DNA of 32,427 bases from Cupriavidus lacunae (GTDB taxonomy: Bacteria; Pseudomonadota; Gammaproteobacteria; Burkholderiales; Burkholderiaceae). Made by a program: the position numbers and the translations under genes. The notes under the pieces were generated by a model. The model saw nothing but the letters and a program-made list of their open reading frames with translations. It did not search any database and was not told the origin of the DNA. The DNA lies in assembly GCF_003353055.1 (NCBI RefSeq), contig NZ_QKWJ01000084.1, positions 1 through 32,427 of the forward strand, given 5' to 3'. Shown one piece after another: positions 7,487 to 15,718 of the stretch. Position 1 is the first letter of the stretch. Each line of letters opens with the position of its first letter.

Positions 7487-8164
7487 ATGCCTCCCGCTCG
7501 CGCGCTCGACGTGCAGAGATTCATCGATGCCCAGCGCTTCTCTCCGTTTCAATGGCTGGCTTTCGTCCTCGGCTTTCTCGTGATGGTCCTCGACGGCTAT
7601 GACACAGTCGCCATGGGCTTCATCGCGCCTTCCCTCGTGCAGGAGTGGGGCATTGCTCGATCAGCGCTAGGGCCGGTCATGAGCGCCGCGCTCGTGGGCG
7701 TGGCGATTGGCGCTCTGATTACGGGACCAGTCGTCGATCGTTACGGACGCAAGTTCATGCTTGTCCTGTCCGTACTATGGTTCGGCGCGTGGACCCTGGT
7801 GTCCGGACACGCGCAGACCATTGGTGAATTGACGGCGTTCCGCTTTTTGACAGGTTTAGGCCTCGGAGCCGCGATGCCTAATGCAGTCACCTTGATGTCG
7901 GAATACGCCCCAACGCGGGCGCGGAGCCTGGTGGTCAATGCCATGTTCTCTGGCTTTTCGTTTGGACTGATGGCTGGCGGCGTGGCGGCGGCGTGGCTGA
8001 TTCCGGTAGCAGGCTGGCGAAGCGTGTTGGCGGTCGGCGGTGTCGGTCCAATCCTCCTTTCGGTGCCCCTCGCCCTCCTGTTGCCCGAGTCGGTTCAGTT
8101 TCTTGCCGCGCGACCCGGAAGTGCACAACTGTCGGCGAACTGCAATATTTCGCGCCTAAGCTGA
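7487..8164 (+). pseudogene. MFS aromatic-acid:H+ symporter (PcaK/BenK-like), C-terminally truncated
   Basis: The start is well defined (AAGGAG eight bases before ATG 7487). The N-terminal half matches the AAHS family: FSPFQWLAFVLGFLVMVLDG with YDTVAMGFIAPSL (the D-G-Y/F-D motif of helix 1), the loop motif GPVVDRYGRKFMLVLSVLWF, and the second-half motif LTGLGLGAAMPNAVTLMSEY. Six helices are present, ending with PLALLLPESVQFLAA. After about residue 212 the sequence turns into SAQLSANCNISRLS and stops, whereas family members are about 440-460 residues. Half the helices are missing, so the protein should be inactive. Together with the ALDH and Rieske fragments it hints at a lost aromatic-degradation locus. 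Confidence 0.85.
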
Positions 8165-8394
8165 GTAGAGGGGACAGGACCGATACCTCTCCAATTGGGG
8201 TGACAAATTTTTGACGAAATTCGTGTCGGTATGCCCCCCTCCCCCGGCTTACGAATTGTGGCAGACAAGTCTCACCGATGTAGAATCTCGCGCGCCCGTC
8301 AGAGGGGTGGCTCCATGGCGGGACTTATGCTCCGATGCTAGTCCAGCCAGACGCTCATAGCGACGCTTCGGGGCAAGTCAACCGGTGAGCTCAT

Positions 8395-8802
8395 TTAGCC
8401 ACGGAATCGACGTGCAGTGGCCGCCACAATTACGTGTACGAGGGCGCCGCCGAAGGCTAGGTAAATACCTAAAGCGATAATGGGGCGCACCAAATCTTCG
8501 AAGGTCGATTCGGTCCCGAATGACACGCCGACGAAAGCTGGCGCCAACAGAATGGCGACGCTGCCAAGCAACTGGAAATAGCGGGCACCGCCGCGCTCAA
8601 TCGGCGTCAGGTAACAACCGAGCATCAGGTTCAGCAAGGAAACCAACAGCAAGTAGATGTGTGCCGACCGGTACATGAGTCGGAGCACGTCGGGCATACC
8701 ACGCAAGTGAACGAGTGAGAAATGCATATAAAGCCCGGTGCACAAAAATGCCACCAGTGCGATAAGGCCAACAACCATATGGACCGTCGGTAATCGCTTC
8801 AT
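8395..8802 (-). CDS. Small four-helix inner-membrane protein, unknown function
   Basis: 135 residues with four predicted membrane helices: VHMVVGLIALVAFLCTGLYM, SAHIYLLLVSLLNLMLGCYL, LLGSVAILLAPAFVGVSFGT, and PIIALGIYLAFGGALVHVIV. A histidine pair (MHFSLVHL) follows helix 1 and a basic tail ends the protein. Start ATG 8802 is preceded by GAGG at a suitable distance. It is transcribed away from the DedA-rhodanese gene across a short shared upstream region. I do not recognise the family, and no motif beyond the helices points to a function. Base composition is lower in GC than the genes after 10.4 kb, as is that of its neighbour, suggesting the pair was acquired together. Confidence 0.6.
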   Translation of the reverse strand: MKRLPTVHMVVGLIALVAFLCTGLYMHFSLVHLRGMPDVLRLMYRSAHIYLLLVSLLNLMLGCYLTPIERGGARYFQLLGSVAILLAPAFVGVSFGTESTFEDLVRPIIALGIYLAFGGALVHVIVAATARRFRG

Positions 8803-9030
8803 GACCAGCCTCGGTCACTCTCGAACGCCCACGCCTGAGGGACAAGTGCTATGGTACCGCAGCCACTCCTAGCTCCGGACATTCGCATCCCTATGCGCAA
8901 TGCGAGAACCAGACGGGTACCGCTTCTCACCTTGCCAGGCAGCGCTCCTTTGCTTGTGCGACAATGCAACGCGTCGACACGCGTGTCAATCGCGCTCTAC
9001 TCGTTTGTCGAAGATAAACGGAGTCAGTTG

Positions 9031-10035
9031 TTGATTACAGTTTCACCCGGCTTAATCTCCGAATGGGGAGCCTTGGTAGTATTCCTCAGTGTCCTGGTCA
9101 CACAACTTGGCGCGCCGGTTCCGGCCGCGCCGATGCTTCTGTTAGCTGGCTCTCAGGTAGCTGCTGGTTTCGTCTCTTTCGGTTCCGTATTCGTGGCAGC
9201 GGTCGCTGCCGTTCTTATTTCAGATGGGCTGTGGTTCGCGCTTGGACGGCACTATGGTCGTCGCATCCTCACACGTCTGGTCCGAGTGTCTCTGTCGCTG
9301 GACTCAAGTATCCGGAGGACTCACGCCTGGTTCGAGCGTTACGGGGCGCCCCTGCTGCTCGTGGCGAAATTCGTCCCCGGCCTTGGACTTATCGCATCTC
9401 CGCTTTTGGGTACCACTAAGATTGACCGAAGAATCTTCTTCTCGTGGGACATCGCTGGCGGTGCGATGTGGTCGGGAGCGTGGCTCGCTGGAGGAACTCT
9501 GTTTGGCCCACAGTTGACCAGGATGATGACTCTGGTCAGTGCGCATGGCATAACTGTTGTCGAAGTGCTCCTCGCTGTCGGAGCATTTTTCGCAGCATAC
9601 CGGTGGATTCAGCGCCTGCGTTTTCGTCGCTGGCTCGCGCATATTCGAATCACACCGCAGCAGCTGGATGAGATGATGCGGTCCGAGCAACCGCCTGTCA
9701 TTCTAGATGCTCGCCCGCAAGCAGTGCGCCAGGCAGAACCGCACCGCATCCCCGGCGCGATACCGATTGACCTGGCATCTCCCGCGAAGGTTGATGAGGC
9801 ACTGCTTGAACACGACCTCGTGGTCTATTGCGTTTGCCCTAACGACGTAACGGCGAAATGGATTTCGCAGCAAATGCGTCGAAAGGGATTCCGGCATGTA
9901 CGCGCCTTGAAGGGTGGTCTTGATGCGTGGGAACATCACGGCTATCCAGTTGAGTCGCTTCCGATGGCGACCGAGCAGGAGGGCTCTGGAGATGATAGGG
10001 ATGAAGTAACCGTGCGTGCCGTTGCTCCGAATTGA
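9031..10035 (+). CDS. DedA-family membrane protein fused to a rhodanese domain
   Basis: About 334 residues from TTG 9031, chosen because GGAG lies seven bases upstream and the protein then starts like other DedA proteins (ITVSPGLISEWGALVVFLSV). In-frame ATG codons at 8851 and 8893 would add an unconserved, charged leader. Residues 1 to about 200 are the DedA/SNARE-associated domain: the re-entrant loop QLGAPVPAAPMLLLAGSQVA, ISDGLWFALGRHYGRRILTR, the FxxxPG-type motif VAKFVPGLGLIASPLLGTTK, and WDIAGGAMWSGAWLAGGTLF. Residues from about 225 form a rhodanese fold: PPVILDARPQAVRQ, RIPGAIPIDLA, active loop VVYCVCPNDVTAKW, and ALKGGLDAWEHHGYPV. DedA proteins are linked to lipid-carrier flipping and proton-motive-force homeostasis; the rhodanese loop has a cysteine able to carry sulfur. 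The fusion is known in proteobacteria, but its substrate is not known to me. Confidence 0.85.
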   Translation: MITVSPGLISEWGALVVFLSVLVTQLGAPVPAAPMLLLAGSQVAAGFVSFGSVFVAAVAAVLISDGLWFALGRHYGRRILTRLVRVSLSLDSSIRRTHAWFERYGAPLLLVAKFVPGLGLIASPLLGTTKIDRRIFFSWDIAGGAMWSGAWLAGGTLFGPQLTRMMTLVSAHGITVVEVLLAVGAFFAAYRWIQRLRFRRWLAHIRITPQQLDEMMRSEQPPVILDARPQAVRQAEPHRIPGAIPIDLASPAKVDEALLEHDLVVYCVCPNDVTAKWISQQMRRKGFRHVRALKGGLDAWEHHGYPVESLPMATEQEGSGDDRDEVTVRAVAPN

Positions 10036-10367
10036 GAGACGACTACGACGGGAAAACTGAGCCAACATTCGATGGCAGTGGACAGCCAGCATGCGCTCTT
10101 GAAACAACTGGCGAGCGAGCCCGGCTTGCAGAGCAAGCATCGCGGCGTCGTTTGACGAGAACGAGGATGTTTTCAAGCAAGCCACCCACGGTCTGAGCTA
10201 CAAGCTCATCGAGTGGTCCGGCAAGCTACTCCAGCCACTTGATTGACACCGTCTCTAACGACTGGGCAACAGCTTGGCTGCAATGAGCCTGTCGATGCGG
10301 AATAGAGGCTAAGCCAATCGGATGGCCTGGATAGGTGGGGGAGGTCACGGCTGGCCGCTTAGATTTC
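10036..10367. other. Intergenic stretch with a possible gene remnant
   Basis: No complete gene is visible. A short protein-like frame at about 10137-10246 (ASFDENEDVFKQATHGLSYK ending LLQPLD and a TGA) lacks a start and is not recognised. The area marks the change from lower-GC, patchy sequence to the dense high-GC block that begins with the ArsR gene. Confidence 0.35.
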
Positions 10368-10404
10368 GGAAGGACTTTATTCCCTTGGAAGGACTTTGTT
10401 CCCC
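10368..10404 (+). promoter_or_regulatory. Tandem operator-like repeats upstream of arsR-type gene
   Basis: A 17-bp unit GGAAGGACTTTATTCCC (10368-10384) recurs as GGAAGGACTTTGTTCCC (10387-10403), with a start-to-start distance of 19 bp and 16 of 17 bases identical. Each unit is itself a dyad, GGAA-N8-TTCC. They lie about 60-100 bases before the ArsR start codon, where a self-repressing ArsR protein would bind. Operator function is inferred. Confidence 0.5.
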
Positions 10405-10465
10405 GAGGTCAACCGCTGCCCCACCGCCTATACTCCGCATGACACATTTCATCCGGAGCCAAATC

Positions 10466-11155
10466 ATGGATTACACCCCCGGCATCAGCCAGCTCGCCGG
10501 CCTGCTCGCCGATCCCGGCCGCGCGGCCATGCTGTGGGCCCTGATGGACGGCAGCGCGCGGCCCGCGGGCGAGCTGGCGTTGATCGCCGGGCTCTCGCCC
10601 TCTTCCACCAGTGGGCACCTGGCGCGGCTGGCCGAAGGCGGCCTGCTGGTGGCCGAGACGCGCGGGCGCAACCGCTACTACCGCCTGTCGGCGCCGGAGA
10701 TCGGCGTGGCGATCGAGGCGCTGGCGTCGGCGTCGCTGGCCAGCCAGCCGCCGCGGCTGCGCGACGTGCCGGTGTCGCGCACGGCGCCGCCGGCGCTGCG
10801 CCAGGCCCGCACCTGCTACGACCATCTGGCGGGCGAGCTGGCCGTGGGCCTGTTCGAGTGGATGACGCATTCGGGCTGGCTGATGCTGGACGGACAGCGC
10901 GTGGATCTGAGCGGCGACGGCGCGCAGGCGCTGGCGGGGCTGGGCGTGGACGTGGAGGCCGCCCGGCGCAAGCGGCGGCAGTTCGCCTGCACCTGCCCCG
11001 ACTGGAGCGAACGCAAGCCGCACCTGGGCGGCGCGCTGGGCGCGGCGCTCTTGGGCAGCCTGCTGGCGCGCGGCTGGGTCGAGCCCACGCGCACCTCGCG
11101 CGCGTTGCGCGTGACACCGGCCGGCCAACGCGAGATCATGCGCATCGCGGCATAG
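10466..11155 (+). CDS. ArsR-family winged-helix transcriptional regulator
   Basis: 229 residues from ATG 10466, preceded by CGGAG; the frame is open further upstream, but that part crosses the operator-like repeats. The winged helix-turn-helix covers residues 5-95: ISQLAGLLADPGRAAMLWAL, then ELALIAGLSPSSTSGHLARL as the HTH, then EGGLLVAETRGRNRYYRLSA as the wing. The C-terminal half (CYDHLAGELAVGLFEWMTHS, GWLMLDGQRVDLSGDG, RRQFACTCPDWSERKPHLGG) is the extension of the longer ArsR subgroup whose relatives carry a conserved cysteine before D-W-S-E-R; here the motif is C-T-C-P-D-W, which could sense a metal or thiol. It stands alone: the next gene is separated by a 160-bp inverted repeat. Its target is probably itself. 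Confidence 0.85.
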   Translation: MDYTPGISQLAGLLADPGRAAMLWALMDGSARPAGELALIAGLSPSSTSGHLARLAEGGLLVAETRGRNRYYRLSAPEIGVAIEALASASLASQPPRLRDVPVSRTAPPALRQARTCYDHLAGELAVGLFEWMTHSGWLMLDGQRVDLSGDGAQALAGLGVDVEAARRKRRQFACTCPDWSERKPHLGGALGAALLGSLLARGWVEPTRTSRALRVTPAGQREIMRIAA

Positions 11156-11314
11156 TGTCCTGTTCCGCAGATACCTTGCCATGAAATCGCCCAGTCGGCC
11201 GCCATGCGTCGTTGCTCGTCGTTGCCATAGCTACGGCTATGGCGCCTCCTCGCGCCTAGCCTGACGACCAACTGGACGATTTCATTTTGGCAAGTTATCT
11301 ACGGAACAGGACAC
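11155..11314. repeat. 160-bp imperfect inverted-repeat element with central hairpin
   Basis: Outer ends are a perfect 13-bp inverted repeat, GTGTCCTGTTCCG (11155-11167) and its complement (11302-11314). Inward the arms continue to match with small differences (AGATA-CTTGCC, then ATGAAATCG against CGATTTCAT). At 11224-11243 there is GCCATAGCTACGGCTATGGC, an 8-bp stem around TACG. No open frame exists inside. It begins on the last base of the ArsR stop codon. The architecture suggests a dispersed palindromic repeat of the REP/MITE kind or a bidirectional transcription-stop structure; I recall similar hairpin sequences in Burkholderiaceae genomes but cannot verify copies. Confidence 0.75.
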
Positions 11315-11344
11315 CAGGAGTCCGCAGCAACAGGAGAAATCAAG

Positions 11345-11851
11345 ATGGCCACACCACTGGACGACGACACGCAGGACGCGATTGCGCGTTTCTTCGCCCT
11401 GATCAACCTTGGCGACAGCGCACAGACCTCGGCGCAGCTGTCGATGTTTGAAGATGCTCTGCTCGATGCCGAGAACGATGACACCGATGGCCAGGAACTG
11501 CTATGGGTGATCCGCGAGGTCATCGACTGGCAGTCCGGGTTTTTTGTCGACTGGAAGGATGCCCAGTCCCTGATCGGCTGCCTGAACCAGCTGTGCGAAC
11601 GGATGGACCTGGAGATCGACTGGGGCAGCGACGAGCCCGAGGACGAGGCCTTCCTGGAGAGCACCAGCGTGCCGGAACTGATGGAACTGGCGCACAACCA
11701 GCTGCGCGTGGCCGGCTACACGCTTTGGAACTGGGATACGGGCGGCGATGCTTACGGCGGCTGGATCACGCGCAGCGAGGACGACGAGGAGATGCTGGAT
11801 CTGGCCGAAGTCCTGCGCTTTGACCTGCGGCCGGCCGGGCAGCCTTACTGA
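11345..11851 (+). CDS. DUF6630-like acidic cytosolic protein
   Basis: 168 residues with a good ribosome binding site (CAGGAGA, eight to ten bases before ATG 11345). The protein is strongly acidic and helical in its first 120 residues (DDDTQDAIARFFALINLGDS, ENDDTDGQELLWVIREVIDW, CLNQLCERMDLEIDWGSDEP). It ends with a conserved-looking motif LWNWDTGGDAYGGWITRSED, then LDLAEVLRFDLR. The terminal W-x-x-D-T-G-G-D-x-Y motif is what I associate with DUF6630 or related SMI1/KNR4-like immunity-type folds; this link is from memory. There is no signal peptide or membrane segment. It lies alone between the palindromic repeat and a convergent LysR gene. Function unknown. Confidence 0.65.
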   Translation: MATPLDDDTQDAIARFFALINLGDSAQTSAQLSMFEDALLDAENDDTDGQELLWVIREVIDWQSGFFVDWKDAQSLIGCLNQLCERMDLEIDWGSDEPEDEAFLESTSVPELMELAHNQLRVAGYTLWNWDTGGDAYGGWITRSEDDEEMLDLAEVLRFDLRPAGQPY

Positions 11852-11880
11852 CCGATGCCTGAGAGCGGACGGCGCAACGG

Positions 11881-12813
11881 CTAAGCGTTCTCGCGCCGCT
11901 TGGCGGGCGGGCGCCGCGCCTCCGGCACCCCCAGCGTCTGCTCCAGCACGTCCAGCAGCACCCGCACGCTGGCCGGCATCAGCTTGCGCGCCGGCATCAG
12001 CACGTAGACCTTCAGCGGCGACGAGGCATAGCCCGGCAGCACGCGCACCAGTTGCCCCTGGCCGACCGCATCCTGCACGAAGCGCGGCGACAGCCGCGTC
12101 ACGCCCAGCCCGTCCAGCGCCGCCTTGAGCCGCAGTTCGGCGTTATGGGTGCCGATGCGCGGCGCGACATCCATGCGTGCGATCTCCACGCCATCGCGCA
12201 GGAACTCCCAGTGCCGGTCGTCGGCGTTGCCCAGTGTGGGCCAGCCCTGCAGGTCCTGCGGCGTGCGCGGCAGCCCGCGCGCCTTGATCAGGGCCGGCGC
12301 GGCAAAGAAGGCGCGTTCGATCAGCACCACGCGCTTGCTGGCGAACGAGGTGTCGTGCAGCGCGGTGTCGGTCATCACGAACGCCAGGTCGTAGCCGTGG
12401 CGGATCAGGTCGGGCTGGTCCCAGCTGACATCGACCTGCACGCGCAGGCCCGGGTGGGCGCGCAGCACGCGTGTGAGGCTTTCGGACAGATGCTGAGAGC
12501 CGACCTCATACGGCGTGGAGATGCGCAGCAGGCCGCTGACTTCGGCGCTGTCCGAGGCGGCCTCGGCGCTGATTTCATGGAGTTCGGCAAACAGCGGCGC
12601 CACGCGCTCGTACAGCCGCTGGCCGCGTTCGGTCACGCGCACGCGGCGCGTGGTGCGCTCGAACAGGCGCACGCCGAGCTGGCTTTCCAGCCGCGCCACC
12701 GCGGCGCTGGCCGAAGACTTGGGCACCTCGGCCAGTTCGGCGCCCTGGGTAAAGCCGCCGCCTTCCACTACGCGGCAGAAAATCTCCCAGTCCTTCCATT
12801 CGATCGTCTTCAT
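11881..12813 (-). CDS. LysR-family transcriptional regulator
   Basis: 310 residues from ATG 12813 (MKTIEWKDWEIFCRVVEGGG). The N-terminal winged helix-turn-helix is classical: FTQGAELAEVPKSSASAAVA and RLESQLGVRLFERTTRRVRV. The linker and substrate-binding domain follow (SGLLRISTPYEVGSQHLSES, DQPDLIRHGYDLAFVMTDTA, GVTRLSPRFVQDAVGQGQLV). The upstream neighbour on the same strand, 72 bases away, is a zinc alcohol dehydrogenase, so the regulator may be co-transcribed with it or control it; the usual divergent arrangement is absent. It resembles the CrgA/AaeR-like subgroup, whose ligands are often small aromatics or aldehydes, but no ligand can be read from the sequence. Confidence 0.85.
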   Translation of the reverse strand: MKTIEWKDWEIFCRVVEGGGFTQGAELAEVPKSSASAAVARLESQLGVRLFERTTRRVRVTERGQRLYERVAPLFAELHEISAEAASDSAEVSGLLRISTPYEVGSQHLSESLTRVLRAHPGLRVQVDVSWDQPDLIRHGYDLAFVMTDTALHDTSFASKRVVLIERAFFAAPALIKARGLPRTPQDLQGWPTLGNADDRHWEFLRDGVEIARMDVAPRIGTHNAELRLKAALDGLGVTRLSPRFVQDAVGQGQLVRVLPGYASSPLKVYVLMPARKLMPASVRVLLDVLEQTLGVPEARRPPAKRRENA

Positions 12814-12885
12814 GCGGCGCCTCGTCGTTGCGGTGCGCCGCGATTGTCCCACAGGGTGAACAATGGTGCACCGCCCCGGGGGCGC

Positions 12886-13971
12886 CTAGTCGAACATGAT
12901 CACCGAACGCGCCAGCTCGCCGCGGCGCAGTTCGTCGAAGGCATCGTTGATGCGCTCCAGCGGCAGGCGCTGCGCGATCAGTTCATCCAGGCGCAGGCGG
13001 CCGGCCATGTAGAAATCGACCATGCGCGGCATATCCACGGGGAAACGGTTGGAGCCCATCGCCGAGCCCTGGATGCGCTTCTCGCCGAGGAAGTCGCTGC
13101 CGTACAGCTCGATCTTGACCCCCGGTGCGATCATGCCGATGACCGTGGCGGTACCGCCGCGGCGCAGCATGGCAAAGGCCTGCTCGGTGGTCTCCTTCAG
13201 GCCGATGGCTTCGAAGGCATGGTGCACGCCGCCCTCGACCAGCGTGCGTACCGCCTCCAGCACATTGACATTGCCCGCATCGATCACATCGGTGGCGCCA
13301 AACTTGCGTGCCAGTTCCAGCTTGGCCGGCACCCGGTCGATGGCAATGATGCGCCCGGCACCGGCGATCGCAGCGCTGTTGACCGTGGCCAGCCCGATGC
13401 CGCCGCAGCCGATCACCGCAACGGTCTCGCCCGGCTGCACTTTCGCGGTATGGATGACCGCCCCCATGCCGGTGGTCACCGCGCACCCGATCAGCGCGGC
13501 GCGGTCCAGCGGCATGTCACGCCGGATCGCCACCAGCGCGTGCTCATGGATGAGCATCTGTTCCGCGAATGCCGACAGGTTCAGGAACTGGTGCATGGTC
13601 TTGCCATGGCTCGCCATCAGACGCGGCTCCTCGCCCTGGCGGCGCCGGGTATCGGGCTCTGCGCACAATGACAGGTGGCCGGTCAGGCAGTGCTCGCAAT
13701 GGCCGCAATACGCCGACAGGCAGGTGATCACATGGTCGCCGGGCTTGACCGTGCGCACCTCGGCGCCGACCTGCTCGACCACGCCCGCGGCCTCGTGGCC
13801 GAGGATGGCCGGCATCCGGTGCGGGTAGGCGCCGTCGAGGAAATGCAGGTCCGTATGGCACACGCCCACGGCGGCGGTGCGAACCAGCACCTCACGCGGG
13901 CCGGGCTTGCCAATGGCCACGTCTTCGATCACCAGCGGGGTCTTGGGGTGACGCAAAACAGCGGCTTTCAT
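12886..13971 (-). CDS. Zinc-dependent alcohol dehydrogenase (class III/aryl-alcohol type)
   Basis: 361 residues. ATG 13971 was preferred over ATG 13977 because AGAGG touches the latter but is six bases from the former. Domains: GroES-like catalytic domain 1-150 and Rossmann domain about 165-300. Catalytic zinc ligands are C38 (VGVCHTDLHF), H59-E60 (LGHEAAG) and a third cysteine in ALIGCAVTTGMGAV. The structural zinc ligands are C89, C92, C95 and C103 (YCGHCEHC...LC). The dinucleotide motif is VIGCGGIGLATV, followed by IIAIDR, whose Asp favours NAD+. It should reversibly oxidise a primary alcohol, using NAD+, in the cytosol; the class includes aryl-alcohol and S-hydroxymethyl-glutathione dehydrogenases. 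The LysR gene downstream is a plausible regulator. Confidence 0.9.
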   Translation of the reverse strand: MKAAVLRHPKTPLVIEDVAIGKPGPREVLVRTAAVGVCHTDLHFLDGAYPHRMPAILGHEAAGVVEQVGAEVRTVKPGDHVITCLSAYCGHCEHCLTGHLSLCAEPDTRRRQGEEPRLMASHGKTMHQFLNLSAFAEQMLIHEHALVAIRRDMPLDRAALIGCAVTTGMGAVIHTAKVQPGETVAVIGCGGIGLATVNSAAIAGAGRIIAIDRVPAKLELARKFGATDVIDAGNVNVLEAVRTLVEGGVHHAFEAIGLKETTEQAFAMLRRGGTATVIGMIAPGVKIELYGSDFLGEKRIQGSAMGSNRFPVDMPRMVDFYMAGRLRLDELIAQRLPLERINDAFDELRRGELARSVIMFD

Positions 13972-14059
13972 GGGCATCCTCTGGGGCAGGCAACGATGCT
14001 GAAAACCTTACCCCCAAACGGGGGACGAGGAAAGCCGCGGAGCCACGCTGCGGGCCCGT

Positions 14060-15718
14060 TTACAACTCTTCCTTGATCGGTAGCGCACGTAACACGCCGA
14101 TGCCCAGATGCTGGAGCGGGCCCATGCCGGGTTCGCTGTCGTAGACCATGAGCTGTCCGTTCTCGCGCGTGGTCCAGGTCAGGCGCCGGTTGCCGCCGTC
14201 GCCATCGGTCTGCAGCCCGACGCGGTAGGCCATGTCGAGCAGCCCGTCCTCGGTGGTCTTGATCATGCGCTCGGCCAGCGCCGGGCTGTCCAGTACGATG
14301 CCCATCTCGGTATTGAGCCTGGCCGAGCGCGGGTCCATGTTGAGCGAGCCGATGAATACCAGGCGCCGGTCGACGATGTAGTTCTTGGCATGCAGGCTGG
14401 CGCGGCTGGACGACAGCCACGAGCGCGAGCGCGAACCGCGCGCGGCCTTGCCGCGGTTTGCCAGTTCGGCGTAGGCGCTGGGCTTGAGTTCGTACAGCTC
14501 GACACCCGCGGCCGCCAGCGCCAGGCGGTGTGGCGCATAGCCCGCATGCACCGCGCTGACATCGGTGGCGGCAAACGAGTTGGTCAGGATGCGCACGCGG
14601 ATGCCGCGCTTTGCCAGCGCAATCAGCCAGGCCTCGCCGTCGTCGTCCGGCACGAAGTACGGCGAGATCAGCAGCACTTCCTTCTGTGCGCCGCCGATCA
14701 TCTTCTCGAGCCGGGCGGTGGCGTCCCCGGGATCATCGTCGGTCTGGTGCGTGATCTTGGCAGCCTTGTCGGATACCACCACGGCCTTGCCGCTGTAGCC
14801 GGGCATATGGCCGCTCTCGATCGCCTTGGCCAGGCCCGACTCCAGCAGATCCTGCACGTAGGGGCTGGCGACGGCCTGGTCGCCGCGCGCTTCCAGGCCC
14901 TTGCGCAGGCTGCGCATCTCCACCGGCGCTGCCTTGCCTGTGGGAATCAGCGCCACCACCGGGTATGACGACGGGTCGTTCCAGTACTCGTCGAACACGG
15001 CCGACACCTGCGGCACGGCCGGTCCGGCAATCAGCACGTCGAGGTCGCTGAAATCCATGTCGCTGCGCGCGGAGAAATAGGCATCGCCGATATTGCGCCC
15101 GCCCACCAGCGCCATCTGGTTGTCCACCGTCATCGACTTGTTATGCATGCGCCGGTCCAGCCGCTTGAAGCCGGCCAGCATTTCCGGCCAGCGTATGCTG
15201 CGATTGGCAAAGGGATTGAACAGGCGCACTTCAATATTGGGATGCGAGTCGATGGCCGACAGTGTCTTGTCCATGCCGTCCGTGTGCATGTCGTCCAGCA
15301 GCAGCCGCACACGCACGCCGCGGTCCGCGGCGTCGAGGATGTCGCCCAGCACGGCGGCGCCGGTGCCGGTGGTTTCGAAGATATAGGTCTGCAGGTCCAG
15401 GCTGCGCTGCGCGGCGCGCGCCATGGCCAGTCGCGCGGCCAGCGCACCGGGGCCGGACGACAACGGATAGAACAGCGACTCGCCGGGGCGCTGCGCCAGG
15501 CGCGGCGCCAGCACCTTGCCCAGCGCGGTGTCATTGGTATTGACCAGGGCGGCCGAGGGCGTGCGCTGCGCCGACGCCGGCAGGCTTGCGCACCCGGCCA
15601 GCAGCGCAGCCGCAAGGACCGGCCACATCAGGACAGACGCGAGCCAACGCCCGCCACGGCTCCGACTGGCGCCGCGCGGCCGGGTATCGAACGGAACTTG
15701 CCGGAGCGTCTGGAACAT
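14060..15718 (-). CDS. Phospholipase D-family protein, cardiolipin synthase C-like lipoprotein
   Basis: 552 residues from ATG 15718 (AGGGAG about nine bases upstream). A long basic leader is followed by a hydrophobic segment and lipobox (MWPVLAAALLAGCASLP), predicting a lipid-anchored, periplasm-facing protein. Two phospholipase D catalytic motifs are present and intact: RMHNKSMTVDNQMALVGGRN and SLHAKNYIVDRRLVFIGSLN. Other conserved parts are ARAAQRSLDLQTYIFE, LLLDDMHTDGMDKTLSAIDS and EVLLISPYFVPDDDGEAWLI. The domain order and length fit the ClsC/YmdC branch, which condenses phosphatidylglycerol with phosphatidylethanolamine to make cardiolipin. A different PLD activity cannot be excluded. 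In Enterobacteria ClsC works with a partner YmdB; none is adjacent here. Confidence 0.8.
   Translation of the reverse strand: MFQTLRQVPFDTRPRGASRSRGGRWLASVLMWPVLAAALLAGCASLPASAQRTPSAALVNTNDTALGKVLAPRLAQRPGESLFYPLSSGPGALAARLAMARAAQRSLDLQTYIFETTGTGAAVLGDILDAADRGVRVRLLLDDMHTDGMDKTLSAIDSHPNIEVRLFNPFANRSIRWPEMLAGFKRLDRRMHNKSMTVDNQMALVGGRNIGDAYFSARSDMDFSDLDVLIAGPAVPQVSAVFDEYWNDPSSYPVVALIPTGKAAPVEMRSLRKGLEARGDQAVASPYVQDLLESGLAKAIESGHMPGYSGKAVVVSDKAAKITHQTDDDPGDATARLEKMIGGAQKEVLLISPYFVPDDDGEAWLIALAKRGIRVRILTNSFAATDVSAVHAGYAPHRLALAAAGVELYELKPSAYAELANRGKAARGSRSRSWLSSSRASLHAKNYIVDRRLVFIGSLNMDPRSARLNTEMGIVLDSPALAERMIKTTEDGLLDMAYRVGLQTDGDGGNRRLTWTTRENGQLMVYDSEPGMGPLQHLGIGVLRALPIKEEL

Noticed and set aside
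9703..10185. Minus-strand open frame of 160 codons over the rhodanese end
   Set aside because: Mostly antisense to the well-supported rhodanese domain; no motif or ribosome binding site.
12052..13671. Plus-strand open frame of 539 codons
   Set aside because: Shadow of the LysR and alcohol dehydrogenase genes on the other strand; composition is biased and no motif appears.
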